Positions 26,648 to 35,236 of a stretch of DNA of 64,000 bases are shown here, in pieces. The DNA is taken from contig CAWIEF010000004.1 of NCBI GenBank assembly GCA_963835135.1, positions 1 to 64,000 of the forward strand, read 5' to 3'. Each line of letters begins with the position of its first letter. Position 1 is the stretch's first letter. Position numbers and translations under genes: made by a program. This DNA comes from JAVVHH01 sp963835135. GTDB taxonomy: Bacteria; Pseudomonadota; Alphaproteobacteria; Acetobacterales; Acetobacteraceae. A model generated the notes under the pieces. That model was not told where the DNA came from and made no database searches. It saw only the letters and a list, made by a program, of their open reading frames with translations.

Positions 26648-27310
26648 CTATCGTGCCGTCAGCCGCGCGATCTCGTCCACCATCGCCGCGGTGCCGACCT
26701 GCCGCGCATAGCCGCGGTTGTTGCGCAACGACCAGTCGTGCCGCTCCTGGCTGTGCGTCGCGCAGGCGTCGGTGACGGTGGTCACGAGATAGCCGAGGTC
26801 GCAGGCGTCGCGCACCGCGCTGTCGATGCACTGGTCGGTCAGCACTCCAGCGACGATCAGCGATCGCACGCCGAGATTGCGCAGCACGTAGTCGATGTTG
26901 GTCGAAATGAACACCGACGACGAGGTTTTGGGCAGCACGATCTCGTCCTCGCCCGGCGCGATCGCGTCGATCACCTTGCCGTCCCACGATCCCCGCGGCA
27001 CGTTCAGCCCGCTGATCTTGTAATCCAGACTGCGGTCGCGGCCGTCTCGGGTCAGATTCTCGATCACCGTGTAGAGCACCTCGATCCCACCGCCGCGGCA
27101 GGCCGCCTGCAGCCGCCGCATGTTCGGGATCGCCGTCTCGCGCATCGTCCGGAAGAAGAACCCATACGTCGCATCCCGCTCGGCAGCGCTCACATGGGCG
27201 TATTCGCCCCCATCCGGTCCGGCGACGTAGTTCTGCACGTCGATGAACAGCAGCGCCGCATGGGCGGCATCGATCTCGACCTCACGGCTCAAACCTGGCG
27301 CGGTGCTCAT
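26648..27310 (-). CDS. Isochorismatase-family cysteine hydrolase
   Basis: A 220-residue hydrolase of the isochorismatase fold. The catalytic triad is visible as Asp24 (FIDVQN), Lys128 (LPKTSSS) and Cys161 (GVLTDQCIDSAVRDA), which marks the amidase-type branch (ureidoacrylate, biuret and carbamoylsarcosine hydrolases) rather than true isochorismatase. It probably cleaves a C-N bond in a small amide. The gene lies 11 bp after the glutamine-synthetase-like gene and 36 bp before the binding protein, so all should be co-transcribed. Confidence 0.88.
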   Translation of the reverse strand: MSTAPGLSREVEIDAAHAALLFIDVQNYVAGPDGGEYAHVSAAERDATYGFFFRTMRETAIPNMRRLQAACRGGGIEVLYTVIENLTRDGRDRSLDYKISGLNVPRGSWDGKVIDAIAPGEDEIVLPKTSSSVFISTNIDYVLRNLGVRSLIVAGVLTDQCIDSAVRDACDLGYLVTTVTDACATHSQERHDWSLRNNRGYARQVGTAAMVDEIARLTAR

Positions 27311-27321
27311 TCTGTGGTCCC

Positions 27322-28581
27322 CTAGTAGATCGCGGCGTAGCGGTCGCACACGCCGGCGTCGTCGAGCTCGGCCACCGCCCTGATCTCGGCGCGCTTGGAC
27401 AACAGATAGACGTCCAGCAACGGCCCGAACCAGCCCGCAGCCTCCGGCGTCGCCTGCAATTGGTCCAACGCCTCCGCCAGCGTGGCTGGCAGCGGCACCG
27501 CCCGGTGCGCGCCCAGACGGCGGCGGCGGCGCAGCCCGTCCAGCCCGGCCCAAACCACGGCGCCCAAGGCGAGATACGGGCTGGCCGCCGCGTCGGCCAC
27601 CCGGAATTCCACGTTGAATTGCCGCGCCACGCTGTCGGCCGCCCGGCCATAGACCGGGCAGACGCGCACCGCGCTGCCGCGGTCGCTCTCGCCCAGATCG
27701 GCCGCCGTGGGCGCCCAGCGGCCCGGCCGCAGCCGGTAATACGACGCCACCGACGGCGCAGTCACGGCCGCGAGTGCCGGCAGATGGTGCAGCATGCCAG
27801 CCGCCATGTGCTCGGCCGCCGCCGACAGGCCGTGCCGCCCGGCCGGATCGTGCGTCGCCGGCTGCCCGACGGCGTCCAGCAGGCTCCAGTGGATGTGCGT
27901 GCCGCTGCCGGTGCCGTCCGGCGTTATCATCGGCGCCAGGATCGCGCGATGTCCAAGCCCATGCGCCGCCGCCCGCACGATCTCCCGCACGGCTACCGCC
28001 TGGTCGGCCGCCGCGAGCCCGATGGCCGGCCCGGTGGTCACCTCGAACTGCCGCGGCCCATACTCGGCCAAGAACGAATCCGGCGCGAGCCCTGCCTGCC
28101 GCATCGCCGCCAGCACCGTGCCCCCGAACGCACCCTGCCGCCGCAGCGCCTCCAGCGTATAGGGCGACCCGGCCTGCGCCTCCACCCCGGTGTAGACCAG
28201 CTCCTGCTCGAAGGTGGAGAGCAGCGTCAGGCCGAACTCGTCCCGCAGCGCATCCAGCGCCCGGCGCAGGAACCGCCGCGGACAGTGGGCCCACGGCGTG
28301 CCGTCCGTCTCGTGAAAGTCGCCCAGCAGCATTTGGATGTCCGGCGCCCCTGGCACCGGGATCGCGCTCTGCGTCGCCGGGTCCGGGATCAGCATCAGCT
28401 CGCCTTGCGTGCCGAACGGCGTCTCGTAGATCGGCCCGAACACCGACAGCAGGAGGTTGCTCGGCGTGACCCCCACGCCCCGCCCCATGCGCCCCTCCAG
28501 CTCCGCCAGCGGAAACGACTTGCCCCGCACCATGCCGGCCAGGTCGCACGTCCCGATGAAGGCAAGCGTCTCCGGCGTCAC
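27322..28581 (-). CDS. Glutamine-synthetase-like ligase (gamma-glutamylation type)
   Basis: A 419-residue member of the glutamine synthetase superfamily, shorter than true GlnA. The ATP-grasp-like core is intact: STFEQELVY, YGPRQFEVTTGPA, GTGSGTHIHWSL and the C-terminal NVEFRVADAAASPYLALGAV. Divergent members attach glutamate to amines (PuuA, IpuC), and the catabolic neighbours suggest this, rather than ammonia assimilation. ATG 28581 overlaps the stop of the amidohydrolase upstream by four bases. The precise amine is unknown. Confidence 0.85.
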   Translation of the reverse strand: MTPETLAFIGTCDLAGMVRGKSFPLAELEGRMGRGVGVTPSNLLLSVFGPIYETPFGTQGELMLIPDPATQSAIPVPGAPDIQMLLGDFHETDGTPWAHCPRRFLRRALDALRDEFGLTLLSTFEQELVYTGVEAQAGSPYTLEALRRQGAFGGTVLAAMRQAGLAPDSFLAEYGPRQFEVTTGPAIGLAAADQAVAVREIVRAAAHGLGHRAILAPMITPDGTGSGTHIHWSLLDAVGQPATHDPAGRHGLSAAAEHMAAGMLHHLPALAAVTAPSVASYYRLRPGRWAPTAADLGESDRGSAVRVCPVYGRAADSVARQFNVEFRVADAAASPYLALGAVVWAGLDGLRRRRRLGAHRAVPLPATLAEALDQLQATPEAAGWFGPLLDVYLLSKRAEIRAVAELDDAGVCDRYAAIY

Positions 28582-29498
28582 GCCGTCATCCCGTAGGCAG
28601 CCGCGGCGGTGTCGTGGAACAGGCGCCGCTGCTCCGCCGGGCTGTATTCCGCGACCACCGCGCGAAAGCGCTGCACCAGCGCCGGATACGTCATGGTCCG
28701 GCGTGCGACGGGATAGTCGCTGCCAAACATGCAGCGGTCAGGCCCTAACGCGTCGATACAGGTGCGCAGCGTGTCGCGGTCTGACTCGAACCGCCGGTCG
28801 GGCGCATAGGCGGCGTAGTTCGACAGCTTAATCGACACGTTCGGCTCCGCGCCCAACGCGGCTAGACCGCGGCGCCACCGCGCCATCCCTTCCGCATCTC
28901 GGTCGTTCGGCGTGCAGCAATGGTTCACCACGAAGCGCTGGCTCGGCATCGCCCGCGCCAGCCCGGCGACCTCGATCGCCTGGTGCGGGTTCATCAGCAG
29001 CTCCAGCAGCCATCCATATTGAGCCAGCCGCGCAACGCCCGCCCGCCAGGCGGGATCATCCACGATGCCCGCCGCCGTCCAGCGTTTCGCCGGGTCCGGA
29101 TGCCAGCGGATGGTCTCGCGGATGCCGGCCACCATCGGAAACGCCGCTTGTGCCTCGAGCAGTTTCGGCAGCGCCGGATCGGCCATCGGCGCCGCGGCCA
29201 CGCAGCGCGCGGCCATCCCCGCCGGCCGGGGCAGCGCCATGAGCCACGCCGTCTCCTCCACTGCCGGCCGGCCCCGGTCCCAGAGCGCCTCGACATGCAC
29301 CGACGCCACGACGCCCTGGCCGGCAATGTCGGCCGCGTAGTCAGCCGGGAGGTAGTCGCGCTGCAGATAGGCGATGTCGCCCAGCGCACCAACCGCGGAA
29401 TCGCCCGTCAGCCACGGATACCGCCCGGCGGAGAGGTCCCACAGATGGTGGTGCGCATCGATGATCGGGCCGTCGTACCCGGCGTGTTCGAGAGCCAT
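28578..29498 (-). CDS. TIM-barrel amidohydrolase (amidohydrolase-2 family)
   Basis: A 306-residue hydrolase of the family that includes lactone hydrolases and the dicarboxylate-semialdehyde/2-pyrone enzymes. It has a metal-site start, IIDAHHHLWDL, then HVEALWD, FVVNHCCTP and the C-terminal GSDYPVARR. ATG 29498 is chosen because homologous proteins begin just before the IIDAHHH motif; the reading frame upstream passes through the tRNA gene and is not coding. It heads the operon with the ligase, isochorismatase-like hydrolase and binding protein. Confidence 0.85.
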   Translation of the reverse strand: MALEHAGYDGPIIDAHHHLWDLSAGRYPWLTGDSAVGALGDIAYLQRDYLPADYAADIAGQGVVASVHVEALWDRGRPAVEETAWLMALPRPAGMAARCVAAAPMADPALPKLLEAQAAFPMVAGIRETIRWHPDPAKRWTAAGIVDDPAWRAGVARLAQYGWLLELLMNPHQAIEVAGLARAMPSQRFVVNHCCTPNDRDAEGMARWRRGLAALGAEPNVSIKLSNYAAYAPDRRFESDRDTLRTCIDALGPDRCMFGSDYPVARRTMTYPALVQRFRAVVAEYSPAEQRRLFHDTAAAAYGMTA

Positions 29499-29568
29499 GG
29501 CCTGGATCGTGGCACCTTCGGCCAAGCGGGCCAACCATCCAGGCCCTCGTGGATCAGGTCGGCTGCGG

Positions 29569-29658
29569 CGGAGGCGGATGGGAATCGAACCCACCGCCCG
29601 CTTTCGGCGGGCCACTGGTTTTGAAGACCAGGGAGGCCACCAGACCCCAATCGCCTCC
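29569..29658 (-). tRNA. selC: Selenocysteine tRNA, anticodon TCA
   Basis: The minus strand folds as a long tRNA: acceptor GGAGGCG pairs with CGCCTCC at the 3' end. The anticodon arm is CTGGT-CTTCAAA-ACCAG with TCA in the loop, and a long variable arm (GCCCGCC-GAAA-GCGGGC) follows. The T arm reads TGGG-TTCGATT-CCCA. The discriminator is G and no CCA is encoded. The extended variable arm and TCA anticodon identify tRNA-Sec, which inserts selenocysteine at UGA. It lies 41 bp downstream of selD on the same strand and may share its transcript. Confidence 0.95.
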
Positions 29659-29699
29659 ACTGCGGCACCATGACATGGCCCGGGAGGCGGTCCAACTGC

Positions 29700-30746
29700 T
29701 CACGCCTCGATCGTGACGCCCGCCCCGGGTTCCATCACCCCCAGCGCCGCAGCCTGCGCGAAGCCGGCGCCCCGCAGCCGGTCCAGCACCGACGCCGCCG
29801 CATCCGGTGCCGCCGCGATCAGCAAACCGCCGCTGGTCTGGGGGTCGCACAGCAGGCTGCGCTGCCAGTCCGCAATCCCGTCCCCCATCGTGACTTCCGC
29901 CCCATAGCTGGCCCAGTTGCGGCCGGACGCGCCAGGCGCGACGCCGTCTTGCGCCAGCGCCGCCGCGCCCGCCAGGATCGGCACGTCCCTCGATCGCAGG
30001 CGCGCTGACAACCCGGCCCCCCGGCACATCTCCAAGGTATGGCCCAGCAACCCGAACCCGGTCACGTCCGTCATCGCATGAACCCCGTCCACCGCGCCGA
30101 TCTCGCGGCCCACGCTGTTCAACTGCGTCGTGGACGCGATCATGACCTTATAGGCCGCATCTGGCAGCCGCTCCTGCTTGAGCGCCGCGCTGAACACGCC
30201 GATGCCCAACCCCTTGCTCAGGATCAGCACGTCGCCGTCCCTCGCCCCGCTGTTGCGCTGCAGCCGCCGGGGTTCGACGGTGCCGATCGCCACCAGGCCG
30301 TAGATCGGCTCGGCACTGTCGATCGAGTGGCCGCCCGCGACCGGAATGCCCACCGACCGGCACACCGCCGCGCCGCCGGCCAGGATCTGCTGCACGTGCT
30401 CCACACTGATCTTGCCCAGCGGCATCCCCAGCAGCGCCAGCGCCAGGATCGGCGTCCCGCCCATCGCGTAGATGTCCGACAGCGCGTTCGTCGCCGCGAT
30501 CCGCCCGAACTCGTAGGGGTCATCCACCACCGGCGTGAAGAAATCGGTGGTGGCCACGACCGCCAGCTCATCCGACAGGCGGTATACGGCCGCGTCATCC
30601 GCCGTCTCGCTCCCGACCAGCAGGTTGGGGAAGGCCTGCCCGGCAGGCAAGCCGGCCAACAACTCCCGCAGCACGGACGGCGCCAGCTTGCAGCCGCAGC
30701 CTCCGCCATGCGCCAGGGATGTCAGCCGCGGTGTGATATGGTCCAA
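29700..30746 (-). CDS. selD: Selenide, water dikinase
   Basis: A 348-residue enzyme that makes selenophosphate from selenide and ATP, the selenium donor for SelA. With TTG 30746 as start, the catalytic Cys and Lys fall at C17 and K20 (GGGCGCK), exactly as in E. coli SelD, and GGAGA lies just upstream. Other matches: NLLVGSETADDAAVY, TTDFFTPVVDDP, IAATNALSDIYAMGG, AMTDVTGFGLLGH and LLCDPQTSGGLL. It uses Cys, not Sec, at the active site. Divergent from selA with only 32 bp between start codons. Confidence 0.96.
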   Translation of the reverse strand: MDHITPRLTSLAHGGGCGCKLAPSVLRELLAGLPAGQAFPNLLVGSETADDAAVYRLSDELAVVATTDFFTPVVDDPYEFGRIAATNALSDIYAMGGTPILALALLGMPLGKISVEHVQQILAGGAAVCRSVGIPVAGGHSIDSAEPIYGLVAIGTVEPRRLQRNSGARDGDVLILSKGLGIGVFSAALKQERLPDAAYKVMIASTTQLNSVGREIGAVDGVHAMTDVTGFGLLGHTLEMCRGAGLSARLRSRDVPILAGAAALAQDGVAPGASGRNWASYGAEVTMGDGIADWQRSLLCDPQTSGGLLIAAAPDAAASVLDRLRGAGFAQAAALGVMEPGAGVTIEA

Positions 30747-30778
30747 GAAGCGTCTCCAGCTACGCGGACCCCATACGT
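30747..30778. promoter_or_regulatory. 32-bp divergent gap between selD and selA
   Basis: Only 32 bp separate the two start codons, including the selD ribosome site (GGAGA, about 30754-30758 complement). Two complete promoters cannot fit, so each promoter must lie inside the other gene's 5' end, or transcripts must be nearly leaderless. No strong box is visible. Confidence 0.45.
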
Positions 30779-32137
30779 ATGAATGAACTCGCCGGCGCAA
30801 GGTTGCGCGGACTGCCGCAGGTGCAGCGGCTGCTCGAATTGGCGCGGGGCCACCGGGTGAGCGTCCACCCGCATGCGGCTCTCGTCGGCGCCCTGCGGCT
30901 CGCGCTGGATGAGGCGCGGACGGCCCTGTTGCGGGGCGAGACGTCACCGGTGATACCGGAACGCTTGCTCGACCGCGCCGACGCGCTGCTGCGGGACGGG
31001 CAGGGACGGGGCGTGCGCCGGGTCATCAACGCGACCGGGATCATCCTGCACACCAATCTCGGCCGCGCCCCGCTCGCCCCCGCTGCCCTGGCCGCCGTGG
31101 CCGCCGCCGCGGGCTACTGCACCCTCGAGTTCGATCTGGCCCGCGGCGAGCGCGGCAGCCGCACCGCCGGCATCGAGCCGCTCTTGCAGGCCGTCACCGG
31201 CGCCGAGGCCGGGCTGGCGGTGAATAACTGCGCCGCCGCCGTGTTGCTGGCGCTCAGCGGGCTGGCCGCCGGCGGTGAGGTCGTGGTCTCCCGCGGCGAA
31301 CTGGTCGAGATCGGCGGCGGCTTCCGCATCCCCGACGTCATCCAACAGGGCGGCGCCCGGCTCGTCGAGGTCGGCACCACCAACAAGACCCGGCTGGAGG
31401 ACTACGCCGGCGCCATCACGCCCGCCACGCGCGTCTTGCTCAAGGTCCACCAGAGCAACTTCCGCATCACTGGCTTCACCGGGGCGACCCCGCTGAGCGA
31501 ACTGGCCGGCCTGGCGCGCGAGCGCGGGCTGATGCTCGTGCACGATCTCGGCAGCGGGACCGTCCAGGATTTGCGCACGCTCGGCCGTCCCCACGAGGCG
31601 ACCGTGCCGGAGAGCATCGCGGCCGGCGTCGACGTCGTCGCGTTCAGCGGCGACAAGCTATTGGGCGGCCCGCAATCCGGCCTGCTCGCCGGTGGCGCCG
31701 CCGCGATCGCCACCCTGCGCCGCCACCCCCTGTTGCGCGCGCTGCGGCTCGACAAGCTCACCCTCGCCGCGCTCGAGGCGACGCTGCGCCTGCACCGGGA
31801 TGGCGGCGCCGTGCCCGCTCTGGCGATGATGGGCCAACACCCGGCCACCCTCCAGGCCCGCGCCGAACGCCTCGCCGCGCTCATCGGCCCCGCCGCCCAA
31901 CCGATCGCCACCACCGGTTTTGCCGGCGGCGGCACCCTGCCGGACGCCGGCATCCCGAGCGTCGCCGTGGCGCTCCGGCTGGACGCGCCGGACGCCGTCA
32001 AGGCGGCGCTGCGGCACGGAAGCACGCCGGTGATCGCCCGCGTCGCAGACGGCTGCCTCCTGCTCGACATGCTGACCGTGGCCGACGGCGAGGTGCGGGA
32101 GATCGCCGACGCGCTGCATGCGGCGCTCGCCCTGTGA
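30779..32137 (+). CDS. selA: L-seryl-tRNA(Sec) selenium transferase
   Basis: A 452-residue PLP enzyme that converts Ser-tRNA-Sec to Sec-tRNA-Sec using selenophosphate. The PLP lysine is K293 in AFSGDKLLGGPQSG. Other family text: INATGIILHTNLGRAPL, NNCAAAVLLAL, SRGELVEIGGGFRIPDV, VGTTNKTRLEDY and VHDLGSG. Length matches the family. The ATG has no strong Shine-Dalgarno sequence. Its TGA overlaps the selB GTG (GTGA). Confidence 0.96.
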   Translation: MNELAGARLRGLPQVQRLLELARGHRVSVHPHAALVGALRLALDEARTALLRGETSPVIPERLLDRADALLRDGQGRGVRRVINATGIILHTNLGRAPLAPAALAAVAAAAGYCTLEFDLARGERGSRTAGIEPLLQAVTGAEAGLAVNNCAAAVLLALSGLAAGGEVVVSRGELVEIGGGFRIPDVIQQGGARLVEVGTTNKTRLEDYAGAITPATRVLLKVHQSNFRITGFTGATPLSELAGLARERGLMLVHDLGSGTVQDLRTLGRPHEATVPESIAAGVDVVAFSGDKLLGGPQSGLLAGGAAAIATLRRHPLLRALRLDKLTLAALEATLRLHRDGGAVPALAMMGQHPATLQARAERLAALIGPAAQPIATTGFAGGGTLPDAGIPSVAVALRLDAPDAVKAALRHGSTPVIARVADGCLLLDMLTVADGEVREIADALHAALAL

Positions 32138-34012
32138 CGCCGCGCCGGGCTGTCGTCGGCGTCATCGGCCATGTCGACCACGGCAAGACCGCGCTCGTCC
32201 GCGCGCTGACCGGCATGGAGACCGACCGCCTGGAGGAGGAGCGCCGCCGCGGCATCTCCATCGCCCTCGGCTTCGCCTACCTGCGCATCCACGACGCGGT
32301 CATCGACCTGATCGACATGCCCGGCCACGAACGCTTCGTGCGCACCATGGTCTCCGGCGCCACGGGCGTCGATGCGGCGCTGCTGGTCGTCGCCGCCAAT
32401 GAGGGCATCAAGCCGCAAACCGTCGAGCACCTCGACATCGCCGGCCTGCTGGGATTGCGGCGGGCCATCGTGGCCGTGACCAAGGCCGACCTGGTCCCGC
32501 CGGGACAGGCCGAGGCGGTGGGCGTCGCCGCAGCGCAGCTGGCCGAGGCGGCCGGACTGCAGGTCGGCGCCCGCGTGCTGACCTCCGTCCATGACGGCCT
32601 GGGCATCGCGGCCCTGGCCGACGCGCTCGCCGCGGTCGTGCCCGACGCGGGCAGCCGCGGCAACGACGGCTTTCCGTATCTGCCTATCGACCGGGTGTTC
32701 AGCGTGGCCGGCCACGGCACCGTCGTCACCGGTACGCTGCGCCGCGGCCCGCTCGGGACCGCCGACGAGATGGCCCTCGCGCCGCAGGGCCGCCCCGTCC
32801 GCCTGCGTGGGTTGCAAGTCCACGGCGCCCGCACGGTCGAGGCGCTCCCGGGACAGCGGCTGGCGGTGAACCTGCGCGATGTGGCCGCCGCCGACATTGC
32901 CCGCGGGGCGGCGCTCACCGCCCGCGGCATGCTGCCGGCCTCCGAATGGCTCACGGTGTCGCTGCGCGCGGTGCCGGGCGCGCCGGCCCTGCCCACCGGC
33001 ACCAAGCTCATGCTGCTGTTCGGCACCGAGGAGCTGGAGGCGCGGCTCCGGCTGCTGGAGTGCGACGAACTTGCGGCCGGCGGTCGGGCGCTCGCGCAAC
33101 TGCGTTGCGCCGCGCCCGTCGCCCTGCCGGCCCGGGAGCACTTCATCCTGCGCCGTATTTCGCCGCCGCTGACCATCGCCGGTGGACGCGTGATCGACCC
33201 GGCCGCCACCCGCCTGCGCCGCCACGCGCCGCGCACCCTGGCCCGGCTCGCCGCCCTCGCCGGCGCCGATCCCGCCCGGATCGTGGCCGCCGAGATCGAC
33301 GCCGCCGGAGCCGCCGGCATCCCGCTGGCCCGTCTCGCGCAACTCGCCGGGCTCGCCGAGCCCCGCACCGCCGCGCTGCTGCCGTCGGTGCCAGCCATGC
33401 TCGGTGCAAGCCGCGTCGTGGTCGCCACCGCCGAGTGGGAGCGGCTGCTGGCCAGCCTTCCCGGCGCCTTGCCCCGCGACGGCGCCGAAACGCCGTCGGA
33501 CCGGCTCGCGGCCTTGCTGCCCTGGGCCGGACGCGCCGTCCTGGACGATGCCGTCGCCGACCTCGTCCGGCGCGGCGCGCTGGTCCGCGGCGGCGGCGGC
33601 GTCCGGCCGCCCGCCCCGGCCCGCGACCGCGCCCGCGCCGACCAGGAGAGCGCCGCCGCCGCCGCCATGGCCGACCGCCTTGCGCCAGGCCGGCCTCAAC
33701 CCGCCCGACATCTGGACCATCGTGCCCGACGTCCAGGCCAAGCGCCTCGCCGACCGGCTGGTCCGCGAGGGCGTCGCGATCCGCGTCGTGGACAAGGTGC
33801 AGAAGCGCGAGCTGCTGTTCCATCAGGATGCGGTCGACGAGGCCAAGCGGCGGCTGCGTCCGTTGCTCGGAGGCGCCGGGCTGGGCACCGGCGAGGCCGG
33901 CAAGGCGCTCGGCATCAGCCGCAAATATGCCGTGCCGCTGCTCGAGCACCTCGACAGCATCCGCTTCACCCGCCGCATCGCCGACCGGCGTGTGCTCGCG
34001 GTCACAGAATGA
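32134..34012 (+). pseudogene. selB: Selenocysteine-specific elongation factor SelB, with an apparent frameshift
   Basis: SelB delivers Sec-tRNA-Sec to UGA codons by binding GTP and the mRNA SECIS hairpin. The GTPase front is intact: GHVDHGKT (about residues 12-19), RGISIALGF, DMPGHE and TKADL, followed by the beta-barrel domains. The winged-helix end, which binds SECIS, is split. The first frame reads to about 33680 (ADRL). The C-terminal RQAGLNPPDIW, RLVREGVAIRVVDK and SRKYAVPLLEHLD continue in the +1 frame to TGA 34012. With tRNA-Sec, selA, selD and a Sec-coding fdhA alongside, a real knockout is unlikely, so a missing base in the sequence is my first explanation. Confidence 0.88.
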
Positions 34013-34065
34013 ACTGACGCTCCCGCATAAAACTCATCGCACAGCATCACGGAAGGGCTGCTTCG

Positions 34066-34770
34066 ATGGCAAACCGCACGGTCGCGTTCCTCTTGTGTCT
34101 GGGCCTGGCAGCCGCCGCACTCCCCGCCCATGCCTGCGGCTTTGGCGAGGCGCCCGGCGATTGTGGCGAAAACCCCGAAACGGTCGCGCAGCACATGCTC
34201 CGCCGCGTGGTCGCCGCCATCCAGGCCGACGAACCCCGAGCCCTGCAGGAGGTCGCCCGCGGCGAGGACGGCTTCCGCACCATGGACAATTACGTGTTTT
34301 GTGTCGATCCGAGCGGCGTCATGTCCGCCCACCCCAACCCGGCGCTCCAGGGCACCGACGTCCGCGACCTGCACGACTCTCGCGGCAACCGCTTCATCGC
34401 GACGATGCTTGAGACCGCCAAGCCCGGCCAGGTCGCCAGCATCCACTACCTCTTCTCCCGGCCCGGCGGCTCTCGCGAGTCTGCCAAGACGACCTACTAC
34501 ACCCGTGCCGGCGACCAGGTGTGCGGCGTCGGCATCTACGACGGCAGCGAAGCCGCCCAGGATGCGCCGCTCTCGCCGCAGGTTCGTACGGCGCAGCTCC
34601 GCAGCCGCCTGACCGCCGCCATGCCCGCCACCCTCCAAGCCGACTGGGCGGCGTTCCAGCGCCAGCTCGACGAGTCCGACGCGGCCAAGGCCGCAGCCCT
34701 GGACAAGCTGCGCGAGCAGATCGGTGCCGCCGAAACCGTGTTGGCCACCAGCGCTCCACCCACCGACTAG
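34066..34770 (+). CDS. Exported single-Cache-domain protein
   Basis: A 234-residue protein with signal peptide 1-22 (ending AHA). The middle matches the small-ligand Cache fold: DNYVFCVDPSGVMSAHP, then GTDVRDLHDSRGNRF and later YYTRAGDQVCGVGIY. Such domains normally sense small molecules in front of chemoreceptors or kinases, but here no signalling domain follows; the tail is a coiled-coil-like helix (about 180-230). It lies between selB and the formate dehydrogenase operon, suggesting a periplasmic ligand-binding role linked to that system, though unproven. Confidence 0.75.
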   Translation: MANRTVAFLLCLGLAAAALPAHACGFGEAPGDCGENPETVAQHMLRRVVAAIQADEPRALQEVARGEDGFRTMDNYVFCVDPSGVMSAHPNPALQGTDVRDLHDSRGNRFIATMLETAKPGQVASIHYLFSRPGGSRESAKTTYYTRAGDQVCGVGIYDGSEAAQDAPLSPQVRTAQLRSRLTAAMPATLQADWAAFQRQLDESDAAKAAALDKLREQIGAAETVLATSAPPTD

Positions 34771-34824
34771 GCAACCTATCCCGCGGCCGGATGTTCCGCT
34801 CTCACGGCACAGCGGAGACGGATC

Positions 34825-35181
34825 ATGCGCAGCCTTTCGGCACTGGGAACGGCGGCCCTCGTGGCAAGCATCATGGCCGGGGCGCCGTTCGCCCGCGCTG
34901 CCGACCCCGCTTCGGTGCAGGCGCCGGTCAAGGGCTCCGACGTCATGGGCGACAAGGGCCGCACCGGCCCGGATGGCTGGGTCTGGGCGCCGCAGACCCG
35001 CGATCAGGTCCCCGCCGACAGCGCCAGCCGGACGGCTGCCAACGGCCGCAACGACCTGAACAGCCAGCCCGGTCCCGAGGCCAGCAAGAAACTCGCCCCC
35101 GGCGACGACCCCGGCACACCCGCCGCCACCGACCCGCACGGGCCCGGAACGATGGACAGCGCCGGCCCGCACAAACCTTGA
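34825..35181 (+). CDS. Small exported protein, unknown function
   Basis: A 118-residue protein with a signal peptide (1-25, ending ARA). The mature part is polar, glycine/proline/aspartate-rich and probably disordered (KGRTGPDGWVWAPQTRD, then GDDPGTPAATDPHGPG). No family is recognised. It precedes the formate dehydrogenase gene by 55 bp and may be part of the same expression unit. Its stop overlaps a perfect palindrome. Confidence 0.65.
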   Translation: MRSLSALGTAALVASIMAGAPFARAADPASVQAPVKGSDVMGDKGRTGPDGWVWAPQTRDQVPADSASRTAANGRNDLNSQPGPEASKKLAPGDDPGTPAATDPHGPGTMDSAGPHKP

Positions 35182-35194
35182 CGTCCGCGGACGT
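35181..35194. repeat. Perfect 14-bp palindrome ahead of the formate dehydrogenase operon
   Basis: ACGTCCGCGGACGT is fully self-complementary and lies 42 bp before the fdhA start codon, directly on the stop of the preceding gene. A TTATAA box follows at 35213-35218. The position suits an operator or a short terminator; there is no T-run, so an operator is slightly more likely. Confidence 0.4.
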
Positions 35195-35236
35195 TCCGAC
35201 ATTTAGTTAAGGTTATAACGACGGGAGCGGGAACGA

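Noticed and set aside
29499..29660. N-terminal extension of the amidohydrolase gene
   Set aside because: The extension would run through tRNA-Sec and reads as arginine-rich text; the family start is at 29498.
30690..30710. Possible selenocysteine codon in selD
   Set aside because: The active-site codon encodes Cys17 (GGGCGCK), so selD is a Cys-type enzyme.
31402..33795. Very long minus-strand open frame opposite selA and selB
   Set aside because: The composition is Ala/Gly/Arg-rich with no recognisable motif, and the plus strand carries two well-matched genes.
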